Shown: positions 1-11,073, counted from the first letter of the stretch. The stretch: DNA of 39,214 bases from Priapulus caudatus (GCF_000485595.1 NW_014577373.1:1-39214); one strand, 5' to 3'. Made by a program: numbers and translations. Notes: generated by a model not told the origin, from the letters alone.

Positions 1-516
1 TATTTTCACATTTATTACTTATCGTACTGCCCCAGTCATGAGAACTGTAATAGCAATTTCCCCCATGGCTATTATTCGGGCAGGACCATTATTACTAATA
101 TTAGTAGTGAATATAGACATGTACGTACCTCCATGAATCACCATTTTCTATTTGATGAGCTTATGATTGCCATCAATGTGCCACATATAATGTGGACACG
201 GCACCGAGTACTGCCGGCGCTTGATGGTAACTGACCGCCTGGCCTTCACCTTCACTATCGACATGGTGAATTGCAGCTCGTAGCTTCCATCGCTGTATTT
301 TGATTGGAGGTGTGCGGGCTTTAAGGTGACCGTCCATCAAACCCTCACCATCATTTGGGTGGTTTTGTTTTATTTCGATGATAATGTCTACGAGGTCGTC
401 ATCCGATATGTCCGCATACTTATGTCTAATAAGTTCGTGGCGTTTGATATTCCTATATATGGTTAATTTTCGTTGCAACATGGAAAATATGGGCTATTTC
501 AGTTATAGGCAAGTCA
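1..516 (-). pseudogene. integrase-core transposon gene, exon 1 copy (copy 1)
   Basis: Minus-strand copy of exon 1 of the integrase gene described at 7476-9627, plus the start of its intron (128 down to 1). The exon ends at 129 with the donor GTACGT at 128-123, the same donor as the other copies. The HTH-like segment, the RHKYADISDDDLVDII stretch and the MDGHLKAR stretch are readable. A 2-base deletion near 250 relative to the 9.3 kb copy shifts the frame before the WHIDGNHK catalytic segment, so this copy cannot encode the integrase. It stops at a single N (517), where the next copy begins. Its second exon would lie left of the window. Confidence 0.75.
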
Positions 517-517
517 N
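517..517. other. single unresolved base at a repeat junction
   Basis: One N lies exactly where exon-1 sequence of copy 1 stops (after the bases complementary to the DLPITEIAH codons) and intron sequence of the next copy starts. It is probably a base-call ambiguity or join between repeat copies. Confidence 0.6.
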
Positions 518-1257
518 CAGAAATGCAAGTATTTGTCGGACAAAGAAAAATACATGTACCGGTACAATACATAAATAAATAGATATGGTTAGTATATTAT
601 AACAGTATTTTATTTTAGTGTATCATTAGCATTTGTTAAGAAAATCTTATAATATTAGTCTGGTAGCCTAGCAAACAATTCATTACAAACATTGTTATAA
701 ACATAAAACCAGCTGCTAATCTGTTAAATAAGTTTGGTTTAGCGTCTTTTACTGATGATTACAAGGTACCACAGGGAAATTGGGAACGTTTAAACTGTAT
801 TTTCTCGCCCACTAATCGCAAATGGGGCAAGAAAAATATTGAAGTGTAATATTTTATGGGTGGGCGATATAGTGAATATAGACCATTGTATCGTAAAAAA
901 TTTGGGAAGTGCCATTTTTCCATGGGGGTGGGCGCAGTGCGATATCTTTCAGGTTCTATATAATTAATAGTCGCCCGGTTGATTAGTTTTTGAGCACGTC
1001 ATTATTTTGTCGCAGAATGGAAACTTTACATTAGGATTTGTCAGACAATAATAATTTGACTTTAAGAAAGTATAATAAGCTCTTTTTGATTCATCTACTA
1101 TCATTACCATCACTATTCATATGTTTTCACTTTATTACTGTATCGGTACTGTCCTGAGTTATGAGAACTGTAATAGCACATTTCCCCCATGGCTATTATT
1201 CGGGCAGGACATTATTTAACTAATTTAGTAGTGAATATATGACATGTAGCGTACAGC

Positions 1258-1653
1258 TCCATGAATCACCATTTTCTATTTATGAGCTTGATGATTGGCC
1301 ATCAATGTGCCATCATAGTAATTGGACACGGCACGAGTCCTGCCGGCGCTTGATGATAACTGGACGCGGCTGGCCTTCACCTTTCACTATCGACAATGGT
1401 GTATTGCAGCTCGTGCTTGCCATCGGCTGTATTTGATTGAGGTGTGCGGGCTTTAAGGTGACCGCCATCATAACCCCTCACTCATCATTTGGGTGGTTTT
1501 GTTTTATTTCGATGATATATGTTCTACGAGTCGTCACACATATGTCTCATACTTATGTCTAATAAGTTCGTGGCTTTGAGTATTCGCTATAATGGTTAAT
1601 TTATCGTTGCAACAGGAAAATATGGGCTTATTTCAGTTATACGGCAAGTCAGG
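1258..1653 (-). pseudogene. integrase exon 1 copy in unit I
   Basis: Minus-strand relative of exon 1 at 9243-9627, interrupted by numerous single-base insertions and deletions. The donor region reads TAGCGTACAG where the intact copies have TACGTACC. No long reading frame survives. The adjoining intron (down to about 530) has the same internal order as the copy at 13194-13877. Confidence 0.65.
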
Positions 1654-2414
1654 CCCGTAGCCAGGGGGGTTCGCGGGGTTCGAACGAACCGCCCCCCCGG
1701 CGCCCAAGAGCAATAAAAAAAATTTTTTTTAAATTTGCAAGAATTTCACCTCAGGTTCCGCTCTATTTTAAGTGTAATAAATTTTTTGCAAAATCTGTCC
1801 ATCCGTGTCGGTAGCGTGAACAGTGAACAACTCCCTCCCCGCACCCGCCCCCCGCTGCGGTGCACTTGGCTCCCTCGCCTGGTCGCTGCGCGCGCCCGAG
1901 CAGGGGCGTGACGGGGGGGGCCAGGGAAGTCCAGACCCCACCGTTGCTCGCGCAGAAAAGCGCATGCTGTAGGGGGTGTAATTTTAAAAAAATTATGGGG
2001 GAGGGCCCCCAGACCCCCCCTTCGCGTGGCTCGCAACTTCGGTTAAACGGTTACACAACCGCCTGGTACAAATCGCTGTACACGCCCCTGGCCGAGCAAA
2101 TTGGCCAACTTGAAAAACGAACGCCCCCCCCCAAATACATGAAGCTGGCTAACGGGCTGGAAAGTCATCATCAGCATATCAATATCTATATCCATTGTAG
2201 TCTATTGAAACATGAATCCTTGTTTGCCAACACCGAGTGTTCAAATTGACGATCACTTGAACCCTGGAAGGCGGGGTGTCAAGTGCATCAATGAAACCAC
2301 CAGCTGTCTGCAGTGCAAAGCTAAAACACACTCACCAAGTAACCTGAAACAACAAAATGTGAACAGGGGATGATGGTTGAGAGAAAGGGGGAGGGGGTTC
2401 ATGCACACGGATAT

Positions 2415-2418
<4 letters not shown>

Positions 2419-2477
<59 letters not shown>
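2419..2477. repeat. (AC)n microsatellite
   Basis: Uninterrupted CA dinucleotides of about 58 bp. The corresponding place in unit II (10624-10685) holds an interrupted CA array, and unit III (about 11735-11812) holds only scattered TG runs, so the array differs between copies of the same unit. Confidence 0.95.
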
Positions 2478-2479
<2 letters not shown>

Positions 2480-2877
2480 ACCATGCATAATATTATCAGT
2501 AGTGTGTGTGTGCAGAGACAGACTAAGAGGGACACATAGACATAACATACAAAAGCGCAACATCAAAAGAAGACAAACATACAGCGGAGAAGGAAATGGC
2601 ACGACAAACCACAGACGACGTGAGAGGGACTGTGTACCTGATAACTAAACGTTATAGCTAAACCGACTAGGCTCTCAACTGTTACCGTCGATAACGGACC
2701 AACGTAGAGTTAAGCGAGAAGGGAACTTGTGGCTACGTTATAGCCTAGGCCTACTACAGGCAAGTCACATGAGATTGCGCACGTAAGAAGTAGAAATTCA
2801 CACAGGAGCATCAAATAATAAGTTGATGGTTTCATACTTTTCTATAATTTAGATGAGCCTAAGATTTTTGTAACAGT

Positions 2878-3782
2878 TGCTAAGGCTCATAGGGTCTATG
2901 TCCCCCAGGGTACTGCCGGAACGTACCCTGGGTACGGTCGCGGTAATACCGTGAACGTACCCTGGTCACATATTGATATGTTAGGGTTAAGGATAGGTTA
3001 GGGGTAGGGTTGATGTTAGGGTTAGGATTAGGTTAGGGAGTAGGCGTAGGCGACTCATAGTACTCGTTAGGTGAGTAGGCGAGGCACGTACCGGCATATT
3101 AGATAGTAGCCAGGGTAGTTCCGCAGCTACGCCTCCGGGGGCGAGTTTTTTTTTCCCTAGTCGACATAACATAGCGAAGAATTAGCCGCCTCTGATTGGC
3201 TGCTTTACGATTTGGCTGTGCCTTTGACAAGAAACAAACGCCCATTTGTAACATAGCGAAGTAATTGCAATTATTTGGCAATAATAACCCTAACGCCTAA
3301 CCTTAACCCTAACGCCTAACCCTCGTAACTACGCCTAACGACCTAACCCCAACCCTAATTAAATTAATTACACGACTAATCAAATGAAAAATAAATATTA
3401 TAAAGAAAAATTTTCATTAAAATTTAATTGTTGTAAATCATCATGCGAAATATTTCCGTTAATTAGAAAACAATAGTTAAATGGATAAAGATAAAAAAAT
3501 ACAAGAAAACAAAAAATAATTAAAACCCAACGGGTTCGAACCAGCGCGCTTTCACACGTAACGGCGTGTTCTATCCACCACGCCAACGAGGATATATAAG
3601 AAACAGTAGCATGACATATGCTAAATGAGCAAACACGCGCTGTTTTGACCAGCGCAATCAGAGGCAGGATGAAACCATCAGAAAACAATCAGAAGGCGCT
3701 AAATTCTTCGCTATGTTATGTCGACTGGGAAAAAATAAACGAGCACCCCGGGGGACGTAGACCCTCTCAGCGTTGCTAAGAC
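2878..3782. mobile_element. TIR element with internal TTAGGG module and tRNA-like segment
   Basis: The outer ends are inverted relative to each other: AGGGTCTATGTCCCCC near 2892 and GGGGGACGTAGACCCT near 3751. Inside them, GTCGACATAACATAGCGAAG at about 3160-3179 is repeated in reverse at about 3703-3722. The left arm carries an extra ~200 bp module (2903-3105) of two hairpins (GGTAC...GTACC), degenerate TTAGGG repeats (2980-3037) and a GTAGGCGTAGGCGA tail. The same module recurs at 37781-38036. CCCTAA-type repeats in reverse orientation occupy 3285-3355. No protein is encoded, so this is a non-autonomous element of unknown superfamily. Confidence 0.6.
3528..3597 (-). repeat. tRNA-like (pol III promoter-like) segment
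   Basis: The minus strand reads TGGCGTGGTGGATAGAAC (A-box-like) and, about 35 bases later, GGTTCGAACC, a canonical B box. The flanking bases do not close a convincing acceptor stem, so this is better read as a tRNA-derived segment or SINE head inside the surrounding TIR element than as a functional tRNA gene. Confidence 0.5.
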
Positions 3783-4288
3783 ATGTTTTCTGAAATCTGT
3801 TTTGATGTCCCACAGAAGCGACATATATGATATGTAAAAATCCTGTGCACTTCCCGACTACAAAACTGTCACACGAGATTGCGCAGTCTCATGCACATAA
3901 CGGTTCAGCATAGGTCCAAATCTCTATACGGTCTAACGACAATGTATATTACCAATAAAGCAGGAAATAATGAGAATAGATGACATTCAATGGCAAAAAA
4001 CATTTGTTCTCACAAATTAAGAACCATGCAGTGCCAGTGGCAGTGATCAACGGAAGACGTTGTGTTGATGACTGACGGAAAGTGGAGAAATGAATTTCGT
4101 CTGCAGAGTCCGAGTGACGATCCCAAATTGATTTTGTGTGACACAAATAGACCATCTGAGTTGTTTTTACTGCAATCACTTTTGTCATACAGACAAAAAT
4201 ATTGTGTGCGCAATCTAATGTGTCAGCATTGTACCTGAACTGCTGAACGCAGCGGAGGCGTGCTTGTATTATTGCCGCTGTAAATAAC
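3783..4288. other. no recognised feature
   Basis: I see no convincing coding region, RNA or repeat structure here. Open frames are short and have no recognisable motifs. Confidence 0.5.
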
Positions 4289-5045
4289 GAAGAAACAAGA
4301 TGCGACCGTGACCCATTCTCCAGCCCATTGCTGACGCAACATGTAGCCCTTCTACATCGGCGTGTGCCATATTTGGGGCAACAAAATCGAGTTTCCAATC
4401 CCGGTTCCATCAAAACCATTCTGTCAATCCTGTCCCACAAATACTCAATTTTGTGGCACACAAAACTCAATTTCTGCTCAATCTGTACCCACAGAAATCA
4501 ATTTGGTAAACACAAAACTCAATACTGTCGATAACCGTTGTCCAACAAAACTGATTTTTGTTGGCTAAAGAGCAGCACGAATGGTAAGAAAGGGCTACCA
4601 TTGTCAGAAGAAACAAGATGGCGCAGACACATTTCTCCAGCCCAGTTCTGCCACATGTAGCCCTTCTTACAATGCGATGTTGCGCATATTTGGGGCAACA
4701 AAATCGAGTTTTGTGAAACCGTTGCGATAGAATGAGTTTGTGTTTTACAAAACTTTGAGTTTGTGCGACCGGCTTCGACAGAATGCGTGAGTTTTGTGTT
4801 ACAAAAATTGAGTTTTGTGGAACCGGTTCGACAGAATTAATTTGTGGAACAGGATTGAACAGAATTGAGTTTTGTGTTACAAAATTTTTATTTGAGCTTT
4901 TGGTGGACCGGGATTAACAGAATTGAGTTTTGTGTTACAAAATTTGAGTTTGGTGTACAGGATTGACAAGAATTGAGTTTTGTGTTCACAAAATTGAGTT
5001 TTGTGAGACAGAATTGAGTTTTGTTAGACAAAATTGAGCCCTGTC
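4289..5045. repeat. direct repeat pair and AATTGAGTTTTGTG tandem array
   Basis: About 105 bp beginning AAGAAACAAGATG at 4289 recurs at 4609, sharing CTCCAGCCCA, CATGTAGCCCTTCT and TTTGGGGCAACAAAATCGAG. After the second copy, 4690-5040 is a degenerate tandem array of GAATTGAGTTTTGTGTTACA units joined by GGAACCGG-type linkers. The inverse motif (CACAAAACTCAAT) follows the first copy at 4440-4530, so the two arrays can pair. No coding signal is visible. Confidence 0.7.
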
Positions 5046-6805
5046 CTGCATGGCGCCCCGTATGTATGGATTCTTGTGATTTGAGAACTGATTTCCTGTT
5101 AGTAATTTTCGGTTTATACGTTTGTATTTCTAGTTTACGTGACCAAAATCGACACATGACCAAAGAGAAGTGAACTAGATGTAAAGATGAGGTGTTTATG
5201 TGATCTAAAATAAAACTATCGTTTGACTGGACTTGACCGCCTTCCTAAGTATTTCTCGACGGGTGCCGTAACAACCATAATTCCATAATATATTACCATT
5301 ATTGCTTTGTGATGATATTATAGCCAGGGGCGGATCCAGAGGGTTTGGATGACCAGTTTCCATAGTTCTAGTTACAGCTAGGGGGTCCGGCGGCATGCCC
5401 CCGAGAATAAAAAAAAAAGGCTATATTTGGTGCATTCTGGTGAATTTTGAGGGTCAATTCTGAAGATACCCAGCCTGTGACCGGTTTCTGGAAACCGGTG
5501 CAAACCGGCCAAAATCCGCGCCTGATAGCTAGGGATTTACCAACCTTTGGACTGCGAACGTGTGAACGGATGCTAACCTGTGAAATGATGCTAACCAGAG
5601 ATTTCTAGTTCTACTCCTAAATTAACTGTTATAATTACATCCAGTCAGAGTAGTAAGTTCATTTCTGACATTCGGTAAGGTGATAATTTGTAGAAACGTA
5701 ATAATCGATACGAGTATAGTAGCTTAGTGTAAAACTAGTTAAATAGTATTAGTAATGTCACGTATCGTACTTTTCAGGCGAAATCTTTACATGTTTACAT
5801 GAGGATGTCAACTCAACATATGGTTTTTATTTTCATTATTTCAAACTTCAATGGTGATCAATAAAACGATCTCGCATATCTCTCAGATCGGGTGCAGTTG
5901 CGTACTTTCTTGTCTTCGTCGGCCTCGCCAGTCTCGTCTTTCGACGTTAGGTGGTTCTAGGGCTGTATTGGCCTTTCGGGTGGTCTTCGTGATGTGAGGG
6001 CTCAAACTCGGGCATTCTGAGATTGTCATCCCATGTATATGGGTGTACAGTCGTCTGATTTAGGATCTGAGTGTTCAGTGTGTAGAAGTAGATCAACATA
6101 CAGTCCGTGCGCATTTACTGCTGTGAGAACACATGTCCCATGTTAGACCACGTCTCGAGTAGACGGAGATAGTCTTGGACGACTTGATGCTCATGATAAG
6201 TTCTGATCTGCCTGTAGACCAGCCAGACGTATGCGAACAATTAGGTCTGATTATTTAGACCATTTGGGAGACCATTTATGTGGTATAAGAAAGTACGGGT
6301 ACCAAAACAGTGTCCGGTGTACCCCAGACATTACAGCTATACAGCATGTGTTATACCGATGGTGTAATTAATATAGGCGCGAATTCTCCGAGTGGTCCAT
6401 GATTATGAAGACCCGGCTTCAATTTTGATTGTTGTCATCGAGGCCGATGAGTCCTGATGTATATGCGTTTGTGTGCATTTGCGATTTTTTTAATTTTCTG
6501 CTGTGTCATGCTCTATGTCGTCGACCTAAGTGTTGTACTATATGCGTGCATGCAGTTTGTGCGTGCGTGCATGCTTTCAGAGTAGTAAAACGTTTTAAAT
6601 AAACTTTATTAACGTGTAACGTGCGCAATATAAATCAATAAATATTATTATATTATTATTAAATATTATTGTTATATGATAACATAATCGTCGATTATAT
6701 ATATGATAATTATATTTGCAACAATTGTCGAAATGATTTGTAGTTGGTGAAATTATTGTGACGTGTTTGCAATGCATTCTGTTATGTATCATTTTGTATA
6801 AATAC
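5046..6805. other. gene-free stretch with one dispersed-repeat motif
   Basis: At 5332-5405 the sequence GCCAGGGGCGGATCCAGAG is followed by GGGGGTCC and GGCATGCCCCC, then an A run. This is a dispersed-repeat end signature common in invertebrate genomes. ACCGGTTTCTGGAAACCGGT at 5480-5499 is a perfect palindrome. 6600-6760 is AT-rich. I recognise no gene. Confidence 0.45.
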
Positions 6806-7240
6806 AGTGTAGGTCGTTGTGTTATTTAGAGAACGATTCATATAGAATCTGGAAACTTGGGATTTTTTACTTTCTATGTTCACACTGAACACAAAGCAAC
6901 CTGTTTCCAATTTTTTAAATATGTCTAGTGGCAAAATTCAAGATGGCGGCCAGCATATACCGAAAAAGCAATAAATCATTATATTTAAACCAATTTATTC
7001 AATATATGCACAATGATAAGCTTATTATGGACATGCACTACGTTATTAGTCATCACAGCCGCTGTCATCTTCATCCTCGCCCTCATCATCACTGTCTGTC
7101 TCCTCATTTGCAACATTAGTGCATGATCCGTCAGCACCTTCACACTTGCAAAGCTCTGTGCATGCCAGATTATTGGCCTTGCAAGAACACCGTCCACTGC
7201 ATTTGCTGGCAATACATGAACACTTCACGAGGTCCACTAG
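6806..7240 (-). pseudogene. 3'-end fragment of the FEN/PIN-nuclease TIR element
   Basis: Nearly identical to 18834-19268 (offset 12028): the TIR (AGGTCGTTGTG from 6811), the AAGATGGCGGCC segment and the last ~62 codons of the gene on the minus strand (7240 to 7046). These encode the Cys-rich tail (CSCIASKCSGRCSCKANN, then LCKCEG) and an acidic Ser/Asp/Glu end. Homology stops abruptly near 7238; the sequence to the right is unrelated and leads into integrase exon 2. This is a truncated copy, and its existence shows that the element family is repeated. Confidence 0.8.
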
Positions 7241-7475
7241 TATCTATGTACAGTCATTGAAAATTTCAATAGCCCTGGCTATACTACTAATAATTTTCAC
7301 ACTGGAAGCAACATTGGAGAATACATGTACATGGACATCTATACACATTAGGTTACAGGCAACATTGGAAATATATTTCAGAACAACTTTTCTATATACA
7401 ATCATTGGGTTCATTTACCAATATTACTGAAATAAAAACTGTGAGTAACTTTAGAGCTTTGAATTCAAAAGATCC

Positions 7476-9627
7476 CTAGATAAGATGAGTACAAACTAAT
7501 GATGACAGGAACTGTGTACGAAGTATGTAGTTGCTAACCATTGACATAACTTGTTGATACAATGTCCGTCCCTGATCTATCTTATGTGCTACGCCGAGAG
7601 TACGCAGCTCACGACGAAGGTCACGCGGGAATCCATCGAATCCAAAACACTGCACGTGTTGGAGGGGGCGCTCCAGTGTTGCTGGGTCCTCATATGCAGT
7701 GTCCACGCCATCATGTTGGTCAATTGGGATTCCTTCAAATGGTGCCGCCAGATGAAGAAACTGTGTTTCCAGTTGGCATGGGGTACGCTGGTGTTCTGTA
7801 GAAATTTTCCGCTTATTTAGCGCAAGGCACAGCCGTGTGAGGTTCATCTGAATTAATGGCAAAAAAACCCAGTGTAGACACATCATGTCCGTCTCATTAT
7901 CCGTGTTTAGTTGGCCTTCTCTCTCTAGTGTCTGAAGTAGAACCTTGAATGGTAGGGTTGCGCGGTCATTGATCAAACCCCACAGTTGTTCAATTGGTTG
8001 GTTATGGACCGAACTTCCAACTAAAGCGGAGCGCTCCCCTCGCTTGCCGAGCATCTCCTGCCACACCAGCTCGTTCTCTCCACCAAAATCAGTGCGTACA
8101 CGTATAGGCCATTGGAATTGTTCAGTGGCACCCAAAAATGCTCTATGAACGGTGGCGGCTTTGTTATTGTTGGAGATATTCATGAACGTGACAAGGCGAG
8201 TAAACCCATCAACTCCTGTAATGCAAGAAAATGTTATTAATAATGAGTTGTTTATTACTAAAAGGAGCAACACTAGTAAATTGTAAACAAAGACACATAT
8301 AACACATTTTGACAATTTAGTTTATAAAATTGAAAAAAAAATCTTCAACAAGCTTCCCCTCCTCCCCTGCAGATACTCCCAATATTTAGCCAAGTTAATT
8401 ACTGCATGGAAACAATTGACAAATGAGAATTCAGCAATCTCATTAAATATGCACAAATTTGCTCGGATCATGTTGGCTGTCGAACTCATCCTTCGCCATC
8501 CTGAAATGCATCTACATATCAAATATTTTTTTAATTGGTCAATATTTAGCCAAGTTATTGTCCGGAACAAAACAAATACATGTACCGTAAATACATAAAT
8601 AAAAGATATGGTATAGTATACAGTATTTTATTTTTAGTGTATACATTACATTTGTTAAAATCTATAAATATTAAATACTGAGTAGCCTACAAAATCAATT
8701 CATTAAAAACTTGTTATAACATAACAGCTGCTAAGTCTTTAAATAGTTTGGTTTAGCGTCTTTTACTATGAATTACAAGGTACCACTGGAAATTTGGAAC
8801 GTTATACTGTATTTTCTCGCCATATCGCAAATGGGCAAGTTACTTCTTAGAATCAAATAGTTTTGTCTGAAAATCCAATTAAAGTTTCCATTTCTGGCCA
8901 AAAATAATGAGTGTCAAAAACTAATCAACCCGGGGACTATTATTATATAAGCACTGAAAGTATATCGCCTGCCCCACCCCCATGAAAAATGGCACTTCCA
9001 AATTTTTTACGTACATGTCTATATTCACTATATCGCCCACCCCCATAAAATATTACACTTCCAATATTTTGTAATAAATGTGAAAATATGATAGTGCTGG
9101 TAATGATAGTAATGAATCAAAAGAGGTTTATTAATATCGTACTGCCCCAGTTATGAGAACTGTGATAGCAATTTCCCCCATGGCTATTATTCGGGCAGGA
9201 CCATTATTACTAATATTAGTAGTGAATATAGACATTACGTACCTCCATGAATCACCATTTTCCATTTGATGAGCTTATGATTGCCATCAATGTGCCACAT
9301 ATAATGTGGACACGGCACCGAGTACTGCCGGCGCTTGATGGTAACTGACCGCCTGGCCTTCACACCTTCACTATCGACATGGTGAATTGCAGCTCGTAGC
9401 TTCCATCGCTGTATTTTGATTGGAGGTGTGCGGGCTTTAAGGTGACCGTCCATCAAAACCTCACCATCATTTGGGTGGTTTTGTTTTATTTCGATGATAA
9501 TGTCTACGAGGTCGTCATCCGATATGTCCGCATACTTATGTCTAATAAGTTCGTGGCGATTGATATTCCTATATATGGCTTTCGTTGCAACATGGAAAAT
9601 ATGGGCTATTTCAGTTATAGGCAAGTC
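7476..9627 (-). CDS. transposon integrase-core protein, two exons, D-D-E intact
   Basis: Join of 9627-9243 and 8215-7476; the intron is 9242-8216 (1,027 bp, GTACGT...TTACAG, phase 1). Together they give 374 residues in one open frame. The protein starts with an HTH-like segment (LPITEIAHIFHVATKAIYRN), then MDGHLKAR, then the retroviral-integrase-type core. Its likely catalytic residues are D in WHIDGNHK, D in VRTDFGGEN and E in SVHNQPIEQLW. The fold and order match the animal family with an rve-like 'integrase core domain', usually annotated as an uncharacterised transposon protein. The true N terminus (about 30 more residues in relatives) is missing: upstream of 9627 lies repeat sequence shared by all units. 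The tail after LYQQVMSM may be intron read-through, because GTTAGC follows directly. Expected role: DNA strand transfer for its own element. Confidence 0.75.
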
Positions 9628-11073
9628 AGGCGCTTTAGCCAGAGGGGTTGCGGGGGTTCGAAACGAACCCCCCCGGCCCAAGCCAAAAAAAATTTTTTTT
9701 TTTAAAATTTGCACAGAATTTCAGCCTCAGGTCGCTCGTGTGGGTTTAGTGCCTATATAAAATTTTTTTGCAAAATCTCCATCGTGCGGAAGCGTGAACA
9801 GTGAACAACCTCCCGCCCCACCCTCCCCCCGCTCGGCACTTGCTCCTCGCCTGGTCGCTTCGGCGCCCGAGCAGGCGGCGGATGTACAGGGGGTCCGACT
9901 GTACGACGACTGGACATCCTGTCTCCCCACATCGTGCGCCGCGCCCTCCTCACTGTACTCTCTCCTTCCAGTCCCCTCCCCCCCCCCCTCCCCACCCGTC
10001 CCTCCCACCCTCCCGGGCCTTCGCTTTACTCAATCTCTCTTTCTCCTTCCATGAGGGCTCGCTCACACGCTGATCCTTCTCTGTCTTTCCCCCGCCGCTA
10101 CGGAGTCACAGAGAGGGGGGGGGCCTACTTGCTCCGCCGCAGAAAACGCAGATCATGAGGCTGGCGTTGAATTTTTAAAAAATTATGTTCGGGAAAGGCC
10201 CCCCTCAGACCCTGCCCCTTCGCGTGCTTCGGCACTCGGCTTACGGTTTACACCCCGCTGGTACTAATTATCCTGTACAGACGCCCTGCCGAGCAAGATT
10301 GCCAACAATGAAAAACGAACCCCCCCCCCAATAAAAAAGCTGGCTACGAGGCGCGGGAAGTCATCTCCAGACATATTCAATATCTATATCATTGTAGGCT
10401 ATTTGAACATTAGAACCTGTTGTTTGCCGAGTGTTTCAAATGACGGTCGATCTTGAAGCACCTGGAAGCGGGAGTGTGTCGCAAGTGACATCATGAAACG
10501 CTCCACAGCTCTGCAGGGCCAAAGCCTAAACACAGCCCTCACCAAGACTGAAACGAACAAATGTGAACAGTGGATGATGGGTTGAGAGAAGGGAGAGGGG
10601 TCTTCATGCACACGCAGATATATTTACACACACACACACACACACACCACACACACACAGCACACACACACAGCACACACATACACACTGCTATAATATA
10701 TGTAGTGCTGCTGCCCTGTCAGAGACAAGACAGGAGACGACACATAGTCACAAAATTCATTTACAATAACAGGGCAGACATCAAAGAAAAGCACACAACA
10801 GTACAGACGGGAGACCAAGGCAATCGCAGGACAAAAACACACCAGACTGAACGGAGAGGGACTGTGTTTACTGTATACTAACGTATTATAAGCCTAACAA
10901 GCGGACTAGGCTCTCAACGGAGAATGCTTACACGTTCGAAGGACGCAACGCTAGCAGTTAGCGAGAAGGGCAGGAATCTTGGGCGTACGTTAGTAGCCTG
11001 AGCCTACTACAGGGAGGGTCACATGTGAGAGTGGCGCGAGTAAGAATGTTAGGAAATCTCAGACAGGAGCATA
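8559..11073 (-). repeat. duplicated unit II
   Basis: Same content and direction as unit I, inverted relative to unit III. It covers the intron from the TCCGGA-type segment near 8560, exon 1, the GTAGCCAG-type flank (9638-9680), a poly-A/T tract, the CA array and the terminal block. Within its intron, two adjacent segments (8840-9070 and 9071-9133) are in the opposite orientation to units I and III. Only this unit is joined to exon 2. Confidence 0.75.
10624..10685. repeat. interrupted (CA)n microsatellite
   Basis: CA repeats broken by CC and AG steps. The position is equivalent to 2419-2477 of unit I. Confidence 0.9.

Larger units (their letters stand above)
530..2815 (-). repeat. duplicated unit I (integrase exon 1 + intron + flank with CA array)
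   Basis: Aligns by eye with 8559-11073 in the same orientation and with 11187-13877 inverted. Shared order, left to right: the far part of the integrase intron, the donor, exon 1 (about 1258-1653), a GTAGCCAGGGG motif with a TTCGAAC palindrome (about 1660-1700), a poly-A/T tract, a GC-rich stretch, a CA array (2419-2477) and a terminal block ending in GAGATTGCGC then GCATCAA. Many scattered 1-base insertions distinguish it from the other two units, so it is either old or poorly polished. Confidence 0.75.

Noticed and set aside
1674-1695. GGTTCGAACGAACC-like sequence as a tRNA B box
   Set aside because: It is a palindrome in the GTAGCCAGGGG repeat flank, with no A box at the right distance on either strand.
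6440-6475. GCCGATGAGTCC, resembling a hammerhead ribozyme core
   Set aside because: The core requires CTGATGA and a downstream GAAAC with flanking helices. The first base differs and no GAAA partner or pairing stems were found.
9794-10158. Overlapping Pro/Ser-rich frames near 9.8-10.1 kb
   Set aside because: They are low-complexity C-rich sequence within duplicated unit II. The corresponding frames are not conserved in units I and III.
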